DNA of 7,548 nucleotides from Lachnospiraceae bacterium (GCA_003489085.1 DNJM01000154.1:7222-14769); one strand, 5' to 3'; positions 1 to 7,534 are shown, counted from the first letter of the stretch. The notes: generated by a model from the letters alone, not told the origin. A program made the numbers and translations.

Positions 1-47
1 GACTGCTGTAAAGTGAGAACATGATTTCAATTTTTTCAATCCCCTAT
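1..47. other. 3' flank of an upstream transcription unit, no gene recognisable
   Basis: This stretch is too short to show a gene. All three + strand frames meet a stop by base 24 (TAA at 9-11, TGA at 14-16, TGA at 22-24), so any upstream + strand gene ends at or before that point. The intrinsic terminator that follows supports reading this as the end and 3' untranslated region of such a gene. Its identity cannot be told. Confidence 0.5.
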
Positions 48-87
48 AAGAGCATTTACTTCCGGCGGAGGTGGTGCTCTTTTTTTT
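48..87 (+). terminator. Rho-independent terminator of the upstream gene
   Basis: A long hairpin is visible. AAGAGCA at 48-54 pairs with TGCTCTT at 75-81, two T-G wobbles follow (55-74, 56-73), base 57 is bulged, and ACTTCC at 58-63 pairs with GGAGGT at 67-72 (one wobble) around a GGC loop at 64-66. The stem runs into a tract of eight T at 80-87. This is the standard intrinsic terminator form, acting on + strand transcription. There is no matching T-run on the other side, so it looks one-directional. It separates the upstream gene from addBA. Confidence 0.9.
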
Positions 88-99
88 GCTGCATTTTTA

Positions 100-108
100 T
101 GATACAAT
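100..108 (+). promoter_or_regulatory. Probable extended -10 promoter for the addB-addA operon
   Basis: TGATACAAT fits the extended -10 pattern TGnTATAAT with one mismatch. The expected -35 position about 17 bases upstream (80-85) is only the T-run of the terminator and does not resemble TTGACA, so the promoter would depend on the TG extension. A start site would fall near base 115, giving a leader of about 43 bases before the addB start. No SOS (LexA) box of the GAAC-N4-GTTC type overlaps it. The motif is read by eye; transcription from it is inferred. Confidence 0.55.
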
Positions 109-145
109 GTCGACAGACAAGCGTCTGACAGCTAAGAAGGAAGGC

Positions 146-151
146 AGGAGG
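146..151 (+). promoter_or_regulatory. Shine-Dalgarno sequence of addB
   Basis: AGGAGG lies 6 bases before the ATG at 158. It settles the addB start: the open frame extends upstream to base 71, but the earlier GTG (71) and ATG (107) lie in the terminator and across the end of the promoter -10 element and have no such site in front of them. Confidence 0.9.
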
Positions 152-157
152 AGCAGC

Positions 158-3100
158 ATGGGACTGAAACTGATATTTGGAAATGCGGGAACAGGGAAAT
201 CACATACTTTGTATGAGACGGTGATCCGTTCTGCGATAGAATCCCCGGAGAAGAATTTTCTTGTACTGGTGCCGGAGCAGTTTACGATGCAGACGCAGGA
301 AGATCTGGTTGTGATGCATCCGGCAAATGGAATTATGAATATTGATGTATTAAGCTTTCACAGATTGGCATATAGAATCTTTTCAGAGACTGGGGGCGGC
401 GATAAGATCGTTCTGGATGACGAAGGAAAGAATCTGATTCTCAGGAAAATTGCAGGCAGTTATGAGAAAAAGCTGCAGGTGCTGGGAGGAAATCTAAAAA
501 AGCCGGGCTATGTCAGCGAAATGAAATCCGTCATTTCAGAGCTGACCCAGTACGCGATAAGTCCGAAGCAGCTGCAGGAGCTGATTGAGGAAATCGGTGC
601 ACAGAGCTATCTGGGGAAAAAGCTGACGGACATGCAGGTGATGTACGAGGGCTTTCGGGCCTATCTGCAGGAAAAATATATTACCGGAGAAGAGCTGCTG
701 GATGTGCTGGCGGCGCAGGTGGGACAGTCTGCTATTTTAAAGGGCAGCGTGATTGCTTTGGATGGATTCACAGGCTTTACGCCGGTACAGCTGAAGCTGA
801 TCGGGGAGCTGCTCAAGGTATGCGAGGAAATCCTGGTAACGGTGACGATTGACAGCAGGGAGGATCCCTACCTGTACCGTCACCCGTATCAGCTTTTTGC
901 GCTGAGCAAGCAAATGACGGCGGGACTGGTACGGACAGCAAAGGAAGCAGGAGTTCAGGTAGAGACACCGGTGTATCCGGCAGGCAGGGAGCGGCAGGGA
1001 AGAGACAGTGTCCCCTGGCGATTCCGGCAGCGGGCGGACCTGGCCTTTCTGGAGCAGAATCTGTTCCGGTATCAGACGGGAACCTATACGGAAGAACCGG
1101 AGCATATTCATATCGGCTGTGCCCGCAGTGTAAAGGAGGAATGCGAATATGCCGCACAGCAGGTGCGGCGTCTGGTGCGGACAAAGGGATACCGCTATCG
1201 GGAGATATCTGTGATTACCAGTAATATGGAAGCGTATGGGGACTACCTGGAAAAGGCGTTTGAGCGTTATGAGATTCCGCTGTTTCTGGATCATAAAAGA
1301 AGTGTGCTGCTGAATTCCTTTGTGGAATATATCCGAAGCCTGCTGGATATGGTGCGCCGTGGATTTACGGCAGACGGTGTTTTCCGTTTCCTGCGGACCG
1401 GACTGGTCACGGCAGGCGATGTAGTATTCGATGCGGATACGGTGGATGAGCTGGAAAACTATGTGCTGGCCTGGGGAATTGCCGGTTTTTCAAAATGGCA
1501 GCAGCCCTTTTTACGAAGAGAGCAGGATATGCCGCAGGAGGCGCTGGATCGGATGAACCACCTCCGGGCAGCATTGGTAGAACTGCTGCTGCCCCTGGTT
1601 ACGGTTCTGAGAAACCCGGCAAAAACGATACAGGATATTACGGAAGCGCTGAACGCCTTCCTGGTGCAGGAGCGGATTGAGGAACAGATGCAGAAGCAGG
1701 AGCAGATATTCCAGGAGTGCGGTGAGCTGGCTCTGGCACGGGAATATGCTCAGATTTACCGGATTGTGCAGGAGCTTCTGGGGAAATTCACGGAGCTGCT
1801 TGGTGAAGAAAAGGTATCCCTAAAAGAGTATGCGGAGCTTCTGGATGCTGGCTTTAATGAAGCGAAGGTTGGTGTGATTCCTCCGGGAATGGATCAGGTG
1901 GTGGCCGGAGATCTGAAGCGGACGAGGCTGACCAATGTCCGGGCGCTTTTTGTGCTGGGCTTAAATGACAGCTGGATTCCGGGAAAGCTGGAAAAGAACG
2001 GCCTGCTTTCAGAAACGGACAGGGAGCGGATCACACGGAAGGGTATGACACTGGCGCCGGGAGCGAAGGAAGAGGCATATATCCAGAAGTTCTATCTCTA
2101 TATCAATCTGACAAAGCCATCGGACGGACTTTACCTTTCCTACAGTCAGATGACGGCGGATGGGAAGAGCCTTCGTCCGGCCTACCTGATTGCGGAATTG
2201 AAGAAGCTGTATCCGGCGCTGAAAATAGAGCAGGAAGAAGGGCGTTCTCTTCTTGAGACGGAAATGCTGCCGCAGACGGGGATCCGTTATCTGATCGACG
2301 GTATGACAGGGCTGGAAGAGGGAATCGACGATGAGGCGGACGAATGGGAAGAGCTGCTAAGCTGGTATCTGCATTCGGAAGAGTGGCAGCAGACGGCAGA
2401 AATGCTTCTCAGAGCCGGTGCGTACCGGAAGCCGGAGGAGCATCTGGAGGCGGAGACGGCGCGACAGCTGTACGGGGATCTGAGCTATACCAGTGTGACC
2501 CGGATGGAGCAGTTTGCAGCCTGTGCATTTGCCCATTTTCTAAGCTATGGACTGCGGCTTGCCGAGCGAAGAGAGCATGGCTTCCAGGCGCTTGACTGGG
2601 GGAATCTTCTGCACCGGGCGCTGGAGCGTTTTTCCGGAAAGGTCCGGGAAAGCGGGTATACCTGGATTACCCTCCCGGAGGAGGAGCAGACACGTCTTAT
2701 TCGGGAAAGTGTGGAAGAAAGTATCACGGAATATGGAAATATGGCACTCTATAGTAATGCGCGGAATGAATACCTGATTACCAGGATCGTACGGATGATG
2801 CAGCGGACCGTATGGGCATTGACCAGGCAGCTGGAGCATGGAAACTTTGAACCGGAGGGGTATGAGGTAAATTTCCGGGGTGGAAAAATTGACCGCATCG
2901 ATACGTATGAGACGGATGATACGGTGTACGTAAAGGTCATGGACTATAAGACGGGGATGCAGTCTTTCGACATGACGGCATTATATCATGGTCTGCAGAT
3001 GCAGCTGGTGATCTATCTGGATGCGGCACTCTCCCTGGAGACCAGACGGCATCCAGGGAAGGAGATCGTACCGGCGGGGATCTTTTACTACCGGATCAAG

Positions 3101-3541
3101 GATCCTGTAGTGGCACGGGAAGTAGATCCGCAGCAGCTGGAGGAAGCGATTCTGAAGGAGCTGAAGCTGGATGGTATTGTGAATTCGGATGAGGTGGTTC
3201 TGCGCAATCTGGACAGAGAAATGGAAGGCACATCGTTTGTGATCCCGGCAGGCCGGAAGAAGGACGGCAGCCTGCAGAAGACGTCGCGGACGGCTACAAC
3301 GGAGGAATTCAGGGTGCTTCGGGAGTATACCAGAAAGAAAACGGATACCATGCGGGAGCAGATCGAAGAAGGAGAGATTGCGATTACTCCATATGAAATG
3401 GGAACCCGTACGGCCTGTGATTATTGTAAATTCAGGCATGTATGCAAGTTCGAGCCAAAGCTGCCGGGATATGCCTACCGAAGACTTTCCCGGCTGTCGA
3501 ATGACGAAGCAATCGCCAGAATGAAAGGAGAGGTGCGGTAA
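158..3541 (+). CDS. addB: AddB, helicase-nuclease subunit (ATP-dependent deoxyribonuclease subunit B)
   Basis: AddB is the partner of AddA in the cytoplasmic complex that resects double-strand breaks and loads RecA. In the family its nuclease cuts the 5'-ended strand and its inactivated helicase fold recognises Chi. The protein is 1127 residues, near the usual 1150-1170. A P-loop is seen at residues 8-15 (GNAGTGKS), followed by VLVPEQF and LSFHRLAYR blocks typical of AddB, and DGFTGFTP from residue 202. A MDQV block lies at about 578-581 and LGLNDSWIP at about 600-607. The C-terminal RecB-family nuclease shows H819, D912 (GKID), D929-Y930-K931 and Q949xxxY953. Four cysteines, C789 and C1087/C1090/C1096 (CxxCx5C), match the iron-sulphur cluster that staples the nuclease domain in Bacillus AddB. 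The start at 158 is chosen for its Shine-Dalgarno site and because the P-loop follows at once, as in other AddB proteins. It is intact, with no frameshift, and its stop abuts addA. Confidence 0.96.
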   Translation: MGLKLIFGNAGTGKSHTLYETVIRSAIESPEKNFLVLVPEQFTMQTQEDLVVMHPANGIMNIDVLSFHRLAYRIFSETGGGDKIVLDDEGKNLILRKIAGSYEKKLQVLGGNLKKPGYVSEMKSVISELTQYAISPKQLQELIEEIGAQSYLGKKLTDMQVMYEGFRAYLQEKYITGEELLDVLAAQVGQSAILKGSVIALDGFTGFTPVQLKLIGELLKVCEEILVTVTIDSREDPYLYRHPYQLFALSKQMTAGLVRTAKEAGVQVETPVYPAGRERQGRDSVPWRFRQRADLAFLEQNLFRYQTGTYTEEPEHIHIGCARSVKEECEYAAQQVRRLVRTKGYRYREISVITSNMEAYGDYLEKAFERYEIPLFLDHKRSVLLNSFVEYIRSLLDMVRRGFTADGVFRFLRTGLVTAGDVVFDADTVDELENYVLAWGIAGFSKWQQPFLRREQDMPQEALDRMNHLRAALVELLLPLVTVLRNPAKTIQDITEALNAFLVQERIEEQMQKQEQIFQECGELALAREYAQIYRIVQELLGKFTELLGEEKVSLKEYAELLDAGFNEAKVGVIPPGMDQVVAGDLKRTRLTNVRALFVLGLNDSWIPGKLEKNGLLSETDRERITRKGMTLAPGAKEEAYIQKFYLYINLTKPSDGLYLSYSQMTADGKSLRPAYLIAELKKLYPALKIEQEEGRSLLETEMLPQTGIRYLIDGMTGLEEGIDDEADEWEELLSWYLHSEEWQQTAEMLLRAGAYRKPEEHLEAETARQLYGDLSYTSVTRMEQFAACAFAHFLSYGLRLAERREHGFQALDWGNLLHRALERFSGKVRESGYTWITLPEEEQTRLIRESVEESITEYGNMALYSNARNEYLITRIVRMMQRTVWALTRQLEHGNFEPEGYEVNFRGGKIDRIDTYETDDTVYVKVMDYKTGMQSFDMTALYHGLQMQLVIYLDAALSLETRRHPGKEIVPAGIFYYRIKDPVVAREVDPQQLEEAILKELKLDGIVNSDEVVLRNLDREMEGTSFVIPAGRKKDGSLQKTSRTATTEEFRVLREYTRKKTDTMREQIEEGEIAITPYEMGTRTACDYCKFRHVCKFEPKLPGYAYRRLSRLSNDEAIARMKGEVR
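3530..3535 (+). promoter_or_regulatory. Shine-Dalgarno sequence of addA, inside the end of addB
   Basis: GAGGTG lies 6 bases before the addA ATG at 3542, with a second GGAG just upstream at 3527-3530. Both sit in the last codons of addB, so ribosomes finishing addB cover the addA start region. This arrangement usually goes with translational coupling and balanced subunit supply. Confidence 0.8.
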
Positions 3542-6500
3542 ATGGGAGTGACATGGACAGAGGAACAGCAGCAGGTGATCCGGCTTCGGAACCGGAATAT
3601 ACTGGTCTCTGCTGCAGCTGGTTCTGGTAAGACGGCTGTTCTGGTAGAGCGGATCCTCACCCGCCTGACCGCAGATGAGCCCCCGCTGAGTGTGGATCAT
3701 ATGCTGATTGTGACCTTTACGGAGGCGGCAGCGGCGGAAATGAAGGAGCGGATTCGGGATGCGATTGAAGCAAGGCTTGCGAAAGAACCGGATAATGTGC
3801 ATCTGCAGCGGCAGGCGACACTAATCGATCATGCACAGATTACAACCATTCACAGCTTCTGCCTGATGGTGATCCGGGAGCATTTTTCAGATATTGATCT
3901 GGATCCGGGATTCCGGATTGCAGAAGAAGGAGAACTGAAGCTCTTAAAAAGAGATGTAGCAGATGCACTTCTGAATACACGTTATGAAGAAGGCGCAGAG
4001 GAGTTTCTTCGTCTGGCGGATACATTTGCCCCAGGGAGAAATGACGAGAAGCTGACGGAACTTCTGCTTACGGCATTCGAATTTGCGGGAAGCTTTCCGG
4101 ATCCGGCAGAATGGCTTCACTATTGTGCCGAGGTTTATCAGGGAGCGGGGGATGGCACCTTTTTTGAGAAAATTGCAGAGGAAACAGAGTATTTAACGGC
4201 AGATATGGAACGGCTGCTGCAATATGGCATAGCAGTCTGCCGGGAAGAGGAGGGACCGGTTTACTACGAGGAGGCACTGGCGTCAGACCTGGAACAGATC
4301 CGACAGGTGCGGGAAGCGGATGGCTATGACCGGACCAGAGAATGCCTGCAGCAGATCAGGTGGCAGCGGCTGTCCGGAAAGAAGATGCCGGAGGCATCGG
4401 AAGAAAAGAAGAACACGGTCAAGGCAGTCAGGGAACAGGTGAAAGATATGGTTTCCGATCTGAGGGAACAGTATTATGACTGCAGTCTGGAACAGGTCAG
4501 AGAGGATATGCGATCTATGTATCCGGTAGTACAGGAATTTACACGGCTGGTGGAGGATTTTTCCGAGGCATTTGCGATGGAAAAGCGATCCAGAAACGTG
4601 ATTGATTTTCAGGATATGGAGCATTTTGCCCTGCAGATCCTGACCCGGAAGGAGAAGGAGGGCTTCGTACCGTCGGAAGCGGCCGGAGAATACCAGGAGC
4701 GGTATGATGAGATTATGATTGATGAGTACCAGGACAGTAATCTGATTCAGGAGACGCTTTTGACCAGTGTATCCAGGATCAGCCAGGGCAGCTATAATGT
4801 GTTCATGGTTGGAGATGTGAAGCAGAGTATCTATCGATTCCGCCTGGCCCGGCCGGAGCTTTTTATGGAAAAATTCCATACCTATGATCTGACGGACAGT
4901 CAGACGCAGAGAATTGACCTGTCCCGGAACTTCCGGAGCCGGAGGGAAGTACTGGACAGTACGAATTTTATCTTCCGGCAGCTGATGCAGGAGCAGCTGG
5001 GGGGCATCGCATACGATGACCGGGCGGCTCTGTACGTGGGAGCGAATTATGAGCCGGTCTCCGGAAATGAGACGGAGGTACTGCTGATTCGTCCCCGGGA
5101 AGAAGAGAAAAGCCGGGGAACAGGCAGCCAGAGTGAGGAAATGCATGCCGAGGAGACGGAGCGGGAGCGGGAGGCCCGGGTTGTGGCAGGAAGGATTCGT
5201 CAGCTGGTAGGACAGCATCCGGTCCGGGATAAGAAGACCGGGGAGATGCGTTCGGCCAGATATGGTGATATCGTGGTCCTGCTGCGCAGTCTGAAGGGCT
5301 GGTCGGATACATTCGCAGCAATATTGAAGGAGGAGGGAATCCCGGCCTTTATCGGAACCAGAGAAGGATACTTCTCTTCCTGGGAGGTCAGTACCATACT
5401 GGATTATCTGAAAATCCTGGATAACCTGCGCCAGGATATTCCGCTGGCATCCGTTCTGCGTTCTCCATTTGCCGGATTGACTGCACAGGAGCTGGCAGAG
5501 GTGAAAGCAGCATACCCGGAGGAAGCTTTTTACAGAGCGGTGCGCCGGTATGCAAATGAGCATACGGAAGCTGCTGCCGGGCGGAAGCTGGCAGCATTTT
5601 TCGACCAGGTGACACATTATCGGAGCATGGTGCCTTATACATCGATTCATGAACTTTTGTTCCGGATTCTGACCGAGACGGGATATGAGAATTATGTGAC
5701 CGCCATGCCGGGCGGCAGGCAGCGGCGGGCGAATCTGGATATGCTGGTGGAAAAGGCGCTGGCATTTGAAGCAACGAGTTACAAAGGGCTGTTTCATTTT
5801 GTGCGCTATATGAATCAATTACAGAAATATGATGTAGATTATGGCGAAGCGAACCTGATGGAGGAGCAGGAAGATGTGGTTCGGTTGATGAGCATTCATA
5901 AAAGTAAGGGACTGGAATTCCCGATCGTATTCGTATCCGGGATCGGCAAGACATTTAATACACAGGATGTCCGGAGTACGGTTGTGCTGCATCCCCGGTT
6001 GGGAATCGGTGTAGATGCGGTGGATCTGACGCTGCGGACAAAGGCGCCCGTATTGTTAAAGAAGGTGATGCAGCGGGAGCTGACGCTGGAGAATCTGGGG
6101 GAAGAGCTGCGAATCCTGTATGTGGCGATGACCCGTGCGAAGGAGAAACTGATCCTGACCGGAACGGCAAAGAATCTGGAGGGCAGACTGGCCTCACTGG
6201 CAGCGGTACGGGATCAGGCGGAGATGGAATTGGGATTCCTGGAGCTGACGAAGGCAAAGTCTTATCTGGACTGGATCCTCCCGGCATTGATCCGGCATCA
6301 GTCCTTTGCACCGGTGCTGAAGGCGTGTGGCCTGACCGTACCGTTTCTGAACCCGCTTTTTCGGAAGGAAGTTCCGATCCGGGCCGCAGTGGCAGAGCCG
6401 GAGCAGTATGCCAGCGAAGGGGAAGAGAGACGTCAGGAAAAGCTGTTGGAGCATGAGTGGCTAAGTGTAAGCGTACAGCGGCCGGGCAGCTGCTCGGAAG

Positions 6501-7180
6501 CGATGCGGGCGAATCTGGAAGCACAGTTTGCCTACCAGTATCCCAAAGCGCATCTGATCGGGAAGAAGAGGAAATATACTGTAACAGAGCTGAAGAAAAT
6601 GCGGTATCCGGAAGGCGAAGCAGAGCTGGCAGCCGGGGAGATACTGTATCCGGAGCAGCCGGAAGCGGCACCTCTGGGCGGAGCGGAACGGGGAACGGCT
6701 TACCATCGTGCTTTGGAGCTGCTGCCCTTTGAAAGACTGAAGGATAGTCTGCAGGCAGATGAGCTTTCCATGCTACTGGATAGCTTTGTGCAGGGCGGCC
6801 GGATGGCGGCAGAGATGCGTGCGGCGGTGAGGGAAGAGGATCTGATGGCCTTTCTGGAGACAGATCTGGCGCAAAGGATGAAGCGTGCGGCATCCGCCGG
6901 ACGGCTTCATAAAGAGCAGCCTTTTGTACTGGGACTGACGGAGGATGGAGAAGAGGATATGTTTCTGGTACAGGGGATCATGGATGCATGGTTTGAAGAG
7001 GAGGACGGACTGGTGCTGCTGGATTATAAGACAGATCGGGTAAAGAGTCCGTTCATACTGCTTGAACGGTACACGCTGCAGCTGGAATACTATGCAAAGG
7101 CGCTGACCAGAATTACCGGGAAACCGGTGAAAGAAAAATGGATCTATGCATTTCATTTTCGGAAAGAATTGGAGGTGTAA
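3542..7180 (+). CDS. addA: AddA, ATP-dependent helicase-nuclease subunit A
   Basis: AddA is the motor of the AddAB complex, a UvrD/Rep-type superfamily 1A helicase moving 3'-5' and fused to a RecB-family nuclease that in the known enzyme cuts the 3'-ended strand. It has 1212 residues (about 1232 in Bacillus). Helicase motifs appear in order: TEEQ (6-9), Walker A AAAGSGKT (24-31), VTFTEAAAAEM (57-67), TIHSFC (102-107), Walker B DEYQD (394-398), GDVKQSIYRFR (424-434), LSRNFRS (460-466), MSIHKSKGLEF (783-793) and VAMTRA with the arginine finger R865 (861-866). The C-terminal nuclease has H1055, D1148 (GIMD), D1161-Y1162-K1163 and Q1180xxxY1184. The ATG follows the addB TAA with no gap and has its own ribosome binding site. 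All catalytic residues are present and nothing is truncated. RecB is excluded by the neighbouring addB, the length and the lack of recC/recD. Confidence 0.97.
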   Translation: MGVTWTEEQQQVIRLRNRNILVSAAAGSGKTAVLVERILTRLTADEPPLSVDHMLIVTFTEAAAAEMKERIRDAIEARLAKEPDNVHLQRQATLIDHAQITTIHSFCLMVIREHFSDIDLDPGFRIAEEGELKLLKRDVADALLNTRYEEGAEEFLRLADTFAPGRNDEKLTELLLTAFEFAGSFPDPAEWLHYCAEVYQGAGDGTFFEKIAEETEYLTADMERLLQYGIAVCREEEGPVYYEEALASDLEQIRQVREADGYDRTRECLQQIRWQRLSGKKMPEASEEKKNTVKAVREQVKDMVSDLREQYYDCSLEQVREDMRSMYPVVQEFTRLVEDFSEAFAMEKRSRNVIDFQDMEHFALQILTRKEKEGFVPSEAAGEYQERYDEIMIDEYQDSNLIQETLLTSVSRISQGSYNVFMVGDVKQSIYRFRLARPELFMEKFHTYDLTDSQTQRIDLSRNFRSRREVLDSTNFIFRQLMQEQLGGIAYDDRAALYVGANYEPVSGNETEVLLIRPREEEKSRGTGSQSEEMHAEETEREREARVVAGRIRQLVGQHPVRDKKTGEMRSARYGDIVVLLRSLKGWSDTFAAILKEEGIPAFIGTREGYFSSWEVSTILDYLKILDNLRQDIPLASVLRSPFAGLTAQELAEVKAAYPEEAFYRAVRRYANEHTEAAAGRKLAAFFDQVTHYRSMVPYTSIHELLFRILTETGYENYVTAMPGGRQRRANLDMLVEKALAFEATSYKGLFHFVRYMNQLQKYDVDYGEANLMEEQEDVVRLMSIHKSKGLEFPIVFVSGIGKTFNTQDVRSTVVLHPRLGIGVDAVDLTLRTKAPVLLKKVMQRELTLENLGEELRILYVAMTRAKEKLILTGTAKNLEGRLASLAAVRDQAEMELGFLELTKAKSYLDWILPALIRHQSFAPVLKACGLTVPFLNPLFRKEVPIRAAVAEPEQYASEGEERRQEKLLEHEWLSVSVQRPGSCSEAMRANLEAQFAYQYPKAHLIGKKRKYTVTELKKMRYPEGEAELAAGEILYPEQPEAAPLGGAERGTAYHRALELLPFERLKDSLQADELSMLLDSFVQGGRMAAEMRAAVREEDLMAFLETDLAQRMKRAASAGRLHKEQPFVLGLTEDGEEDMFLVQGIMDAWFEEEDGLVLLDYKTDRVKSPFILLERYTLQLEYYAKALTRITGKPVKEKWIYAFHFRKELEV
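7171..7177 (+). promoter_or_regulatory. Shine-Dalgarno sequence of the DUF1294 gene, inside the end of addA
   Basis: GGAGGTG occupies the last addA codons, 7 bases before the ATG at 7185. It supports that start over the in-frame ATG at 7146 (inside addA, with no such site) and the later in-frame ATG at 7197, which would have a spacing of 19 bases. Confidence 0.85.
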
Positions 7181-7184
7181 GGGG

Positions 7185-7448
7185 ATGGGAGCATATATGA
7201 CGATCTATCTTGCAGCGGTCAATCTGCTGACTTTTTATCTGTTCTGGAGTGATAAGCAGAGGGCAAAGAAGGAAAAATGGAGAATCCCGGAGAGGACTTT
7301 ATTGGGGCTTTCCCTGCTGGGAGGCTCGGCGGGCGCCTGGTTCGGAATGAAGCTTTTTCATCACAAGACGAAGCATAAGAAGTTTTATCTGGGGATTCCG
7401 GCAATACTTGTTGTACAGGCGGTCATTCTGATGTACGTTTATTTCTGA
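7185..7448 (+). CDS. DUF1294 family small membrane protein, function unknown
   Basis: An 87-residue protein with three probable membrane segments, at about 5-21, 39-58 and 67-87, joined by a strongly basic loop (residues 24-37) and a second basic loop (59-66). The pattern is that of DUF1294 (as in Bacillus YsdA): DKxxAK at 23-28, WRIPE at 32-36, LLGGSxG at 44-50 and HHKTKH at 59-64 just after the second segment. The family is known from many bacteria, usually 80-120 residues, and some members carry a cold-shock domain, but no biochemical role is established to my knowledge. It begins 4 bases after the addA stop with a good ribosome binding site, so it is almost certainly co-transcribed with addBA. 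Whether it serves repair is unknown. No enzyme active site is evident. Confidence 0.9.
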   Translation: MGAYMTIYLAAVNLLTFYLFWSDKQRAKKEKWRIPERTLLGLSLLGGSAGAWFGMKLFHHKTKHKKFYLGIPAILVVQAVILMYVYF

Positions 7449-7463
7449 TATGTCAGGATAAAC

Positions 7464-7492
7464 TTGTATAAAAAGTGAATATAGGATATGAT
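7464..7492 (+). promoter_or_regulatory. Possible promoter for the gene beyond the right edge
   Basis: TTGTAT (7464-7469) and TATGAT (7487-7492) are separated by 17 bases, the ideal spacing. The -10 matches in 5 of 6 positions, the -35 in only 3 of 6. The surrounding 100 bases are AT-rich, so a chance match is quite possible. It lies between the DUF1294 stop and a ribosome binding site at the edge, the right place for a promoter of the next gene. No terminator is seen between them, so read-through from addBA is also possible. Confidence 0.4.
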
Positions 7493-7505
7493 TATTTTGA
7501 AATAA
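7492..7505. repeat. AT-only palindrome downstream of the possible promoter
   Basis: TTATTT at 7492-7497 and AAATAA at 7500-7505 form a perfect inverted repeat around a TG centre. It touches the last base of the possible -10 element, where an operator could sit. With only A-T pairs it is weak as an RNA hairpin and has no T-run behind it, so it is not a terminator. In such AT-rich DNA it could be chance. Confidence 0.35.
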
Positions 7506-7534
7506 GGTGAAATGAAAACGATAGCGAATATAGC

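Noticed and set aside
17..28. A LexA/SOS-box-like sequence, GAAC-N4-TTTC
   Set aside because: It has one mismatch to the GAAC-N4-GTTC core, lies upstream of the terminator and about 75 bases before the likely addBA -10, and such near matches are common by chance.
71..157. An N-terminal extension of AddB by 29 residues from GTG at 71 (or from ATG at 107)
   Set aside because: The region contains the terminator stem, its T-run and the promoter. The ATG at 158 has AGGAGG at ideal spacing and puts the P-loop at the usual place near the N-terminus.
2981..3802. A 273-codon minus-strand frame spanning the addB/addA junction
   Set aside because: It is codon-aligned with both genes (addA and addB share a frame), overlaps the AddB nuclease and AddA Walker A coding sequence, and shows no protein family features.
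4283..5818. A 511-codon open frame on the minus strand inside addA
   Set aside because: It is exactly codon-aligned with addA, so it stays open merely because addA uses no TTA, CTA or TCA codons across this stretch. The translation resembles no family I know and is rich in His, Pro, Leu and Arg, as expected for antisense of such codons. The + strand carries the conserved helicase motifs.
5955..6893. A 312-codon Pro/Ser/Ala-rich open frame on the minus strand
   Set aside because: The low-complexity composition is what the antisense of GC-rich addA codons produces in a shifted frame. It has no recognisable domain and overlaps conserved AddA sequence.
7443..7458. A hairpin at the end of the DUF1294 gene (TTCTGA/TCAGGA) as a terminator
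   Set aside because: The stem is only 6 pairs with one wobble, it includes the stop codon, and no T-run follows, so it does not qualify as an intrinsic terminator.
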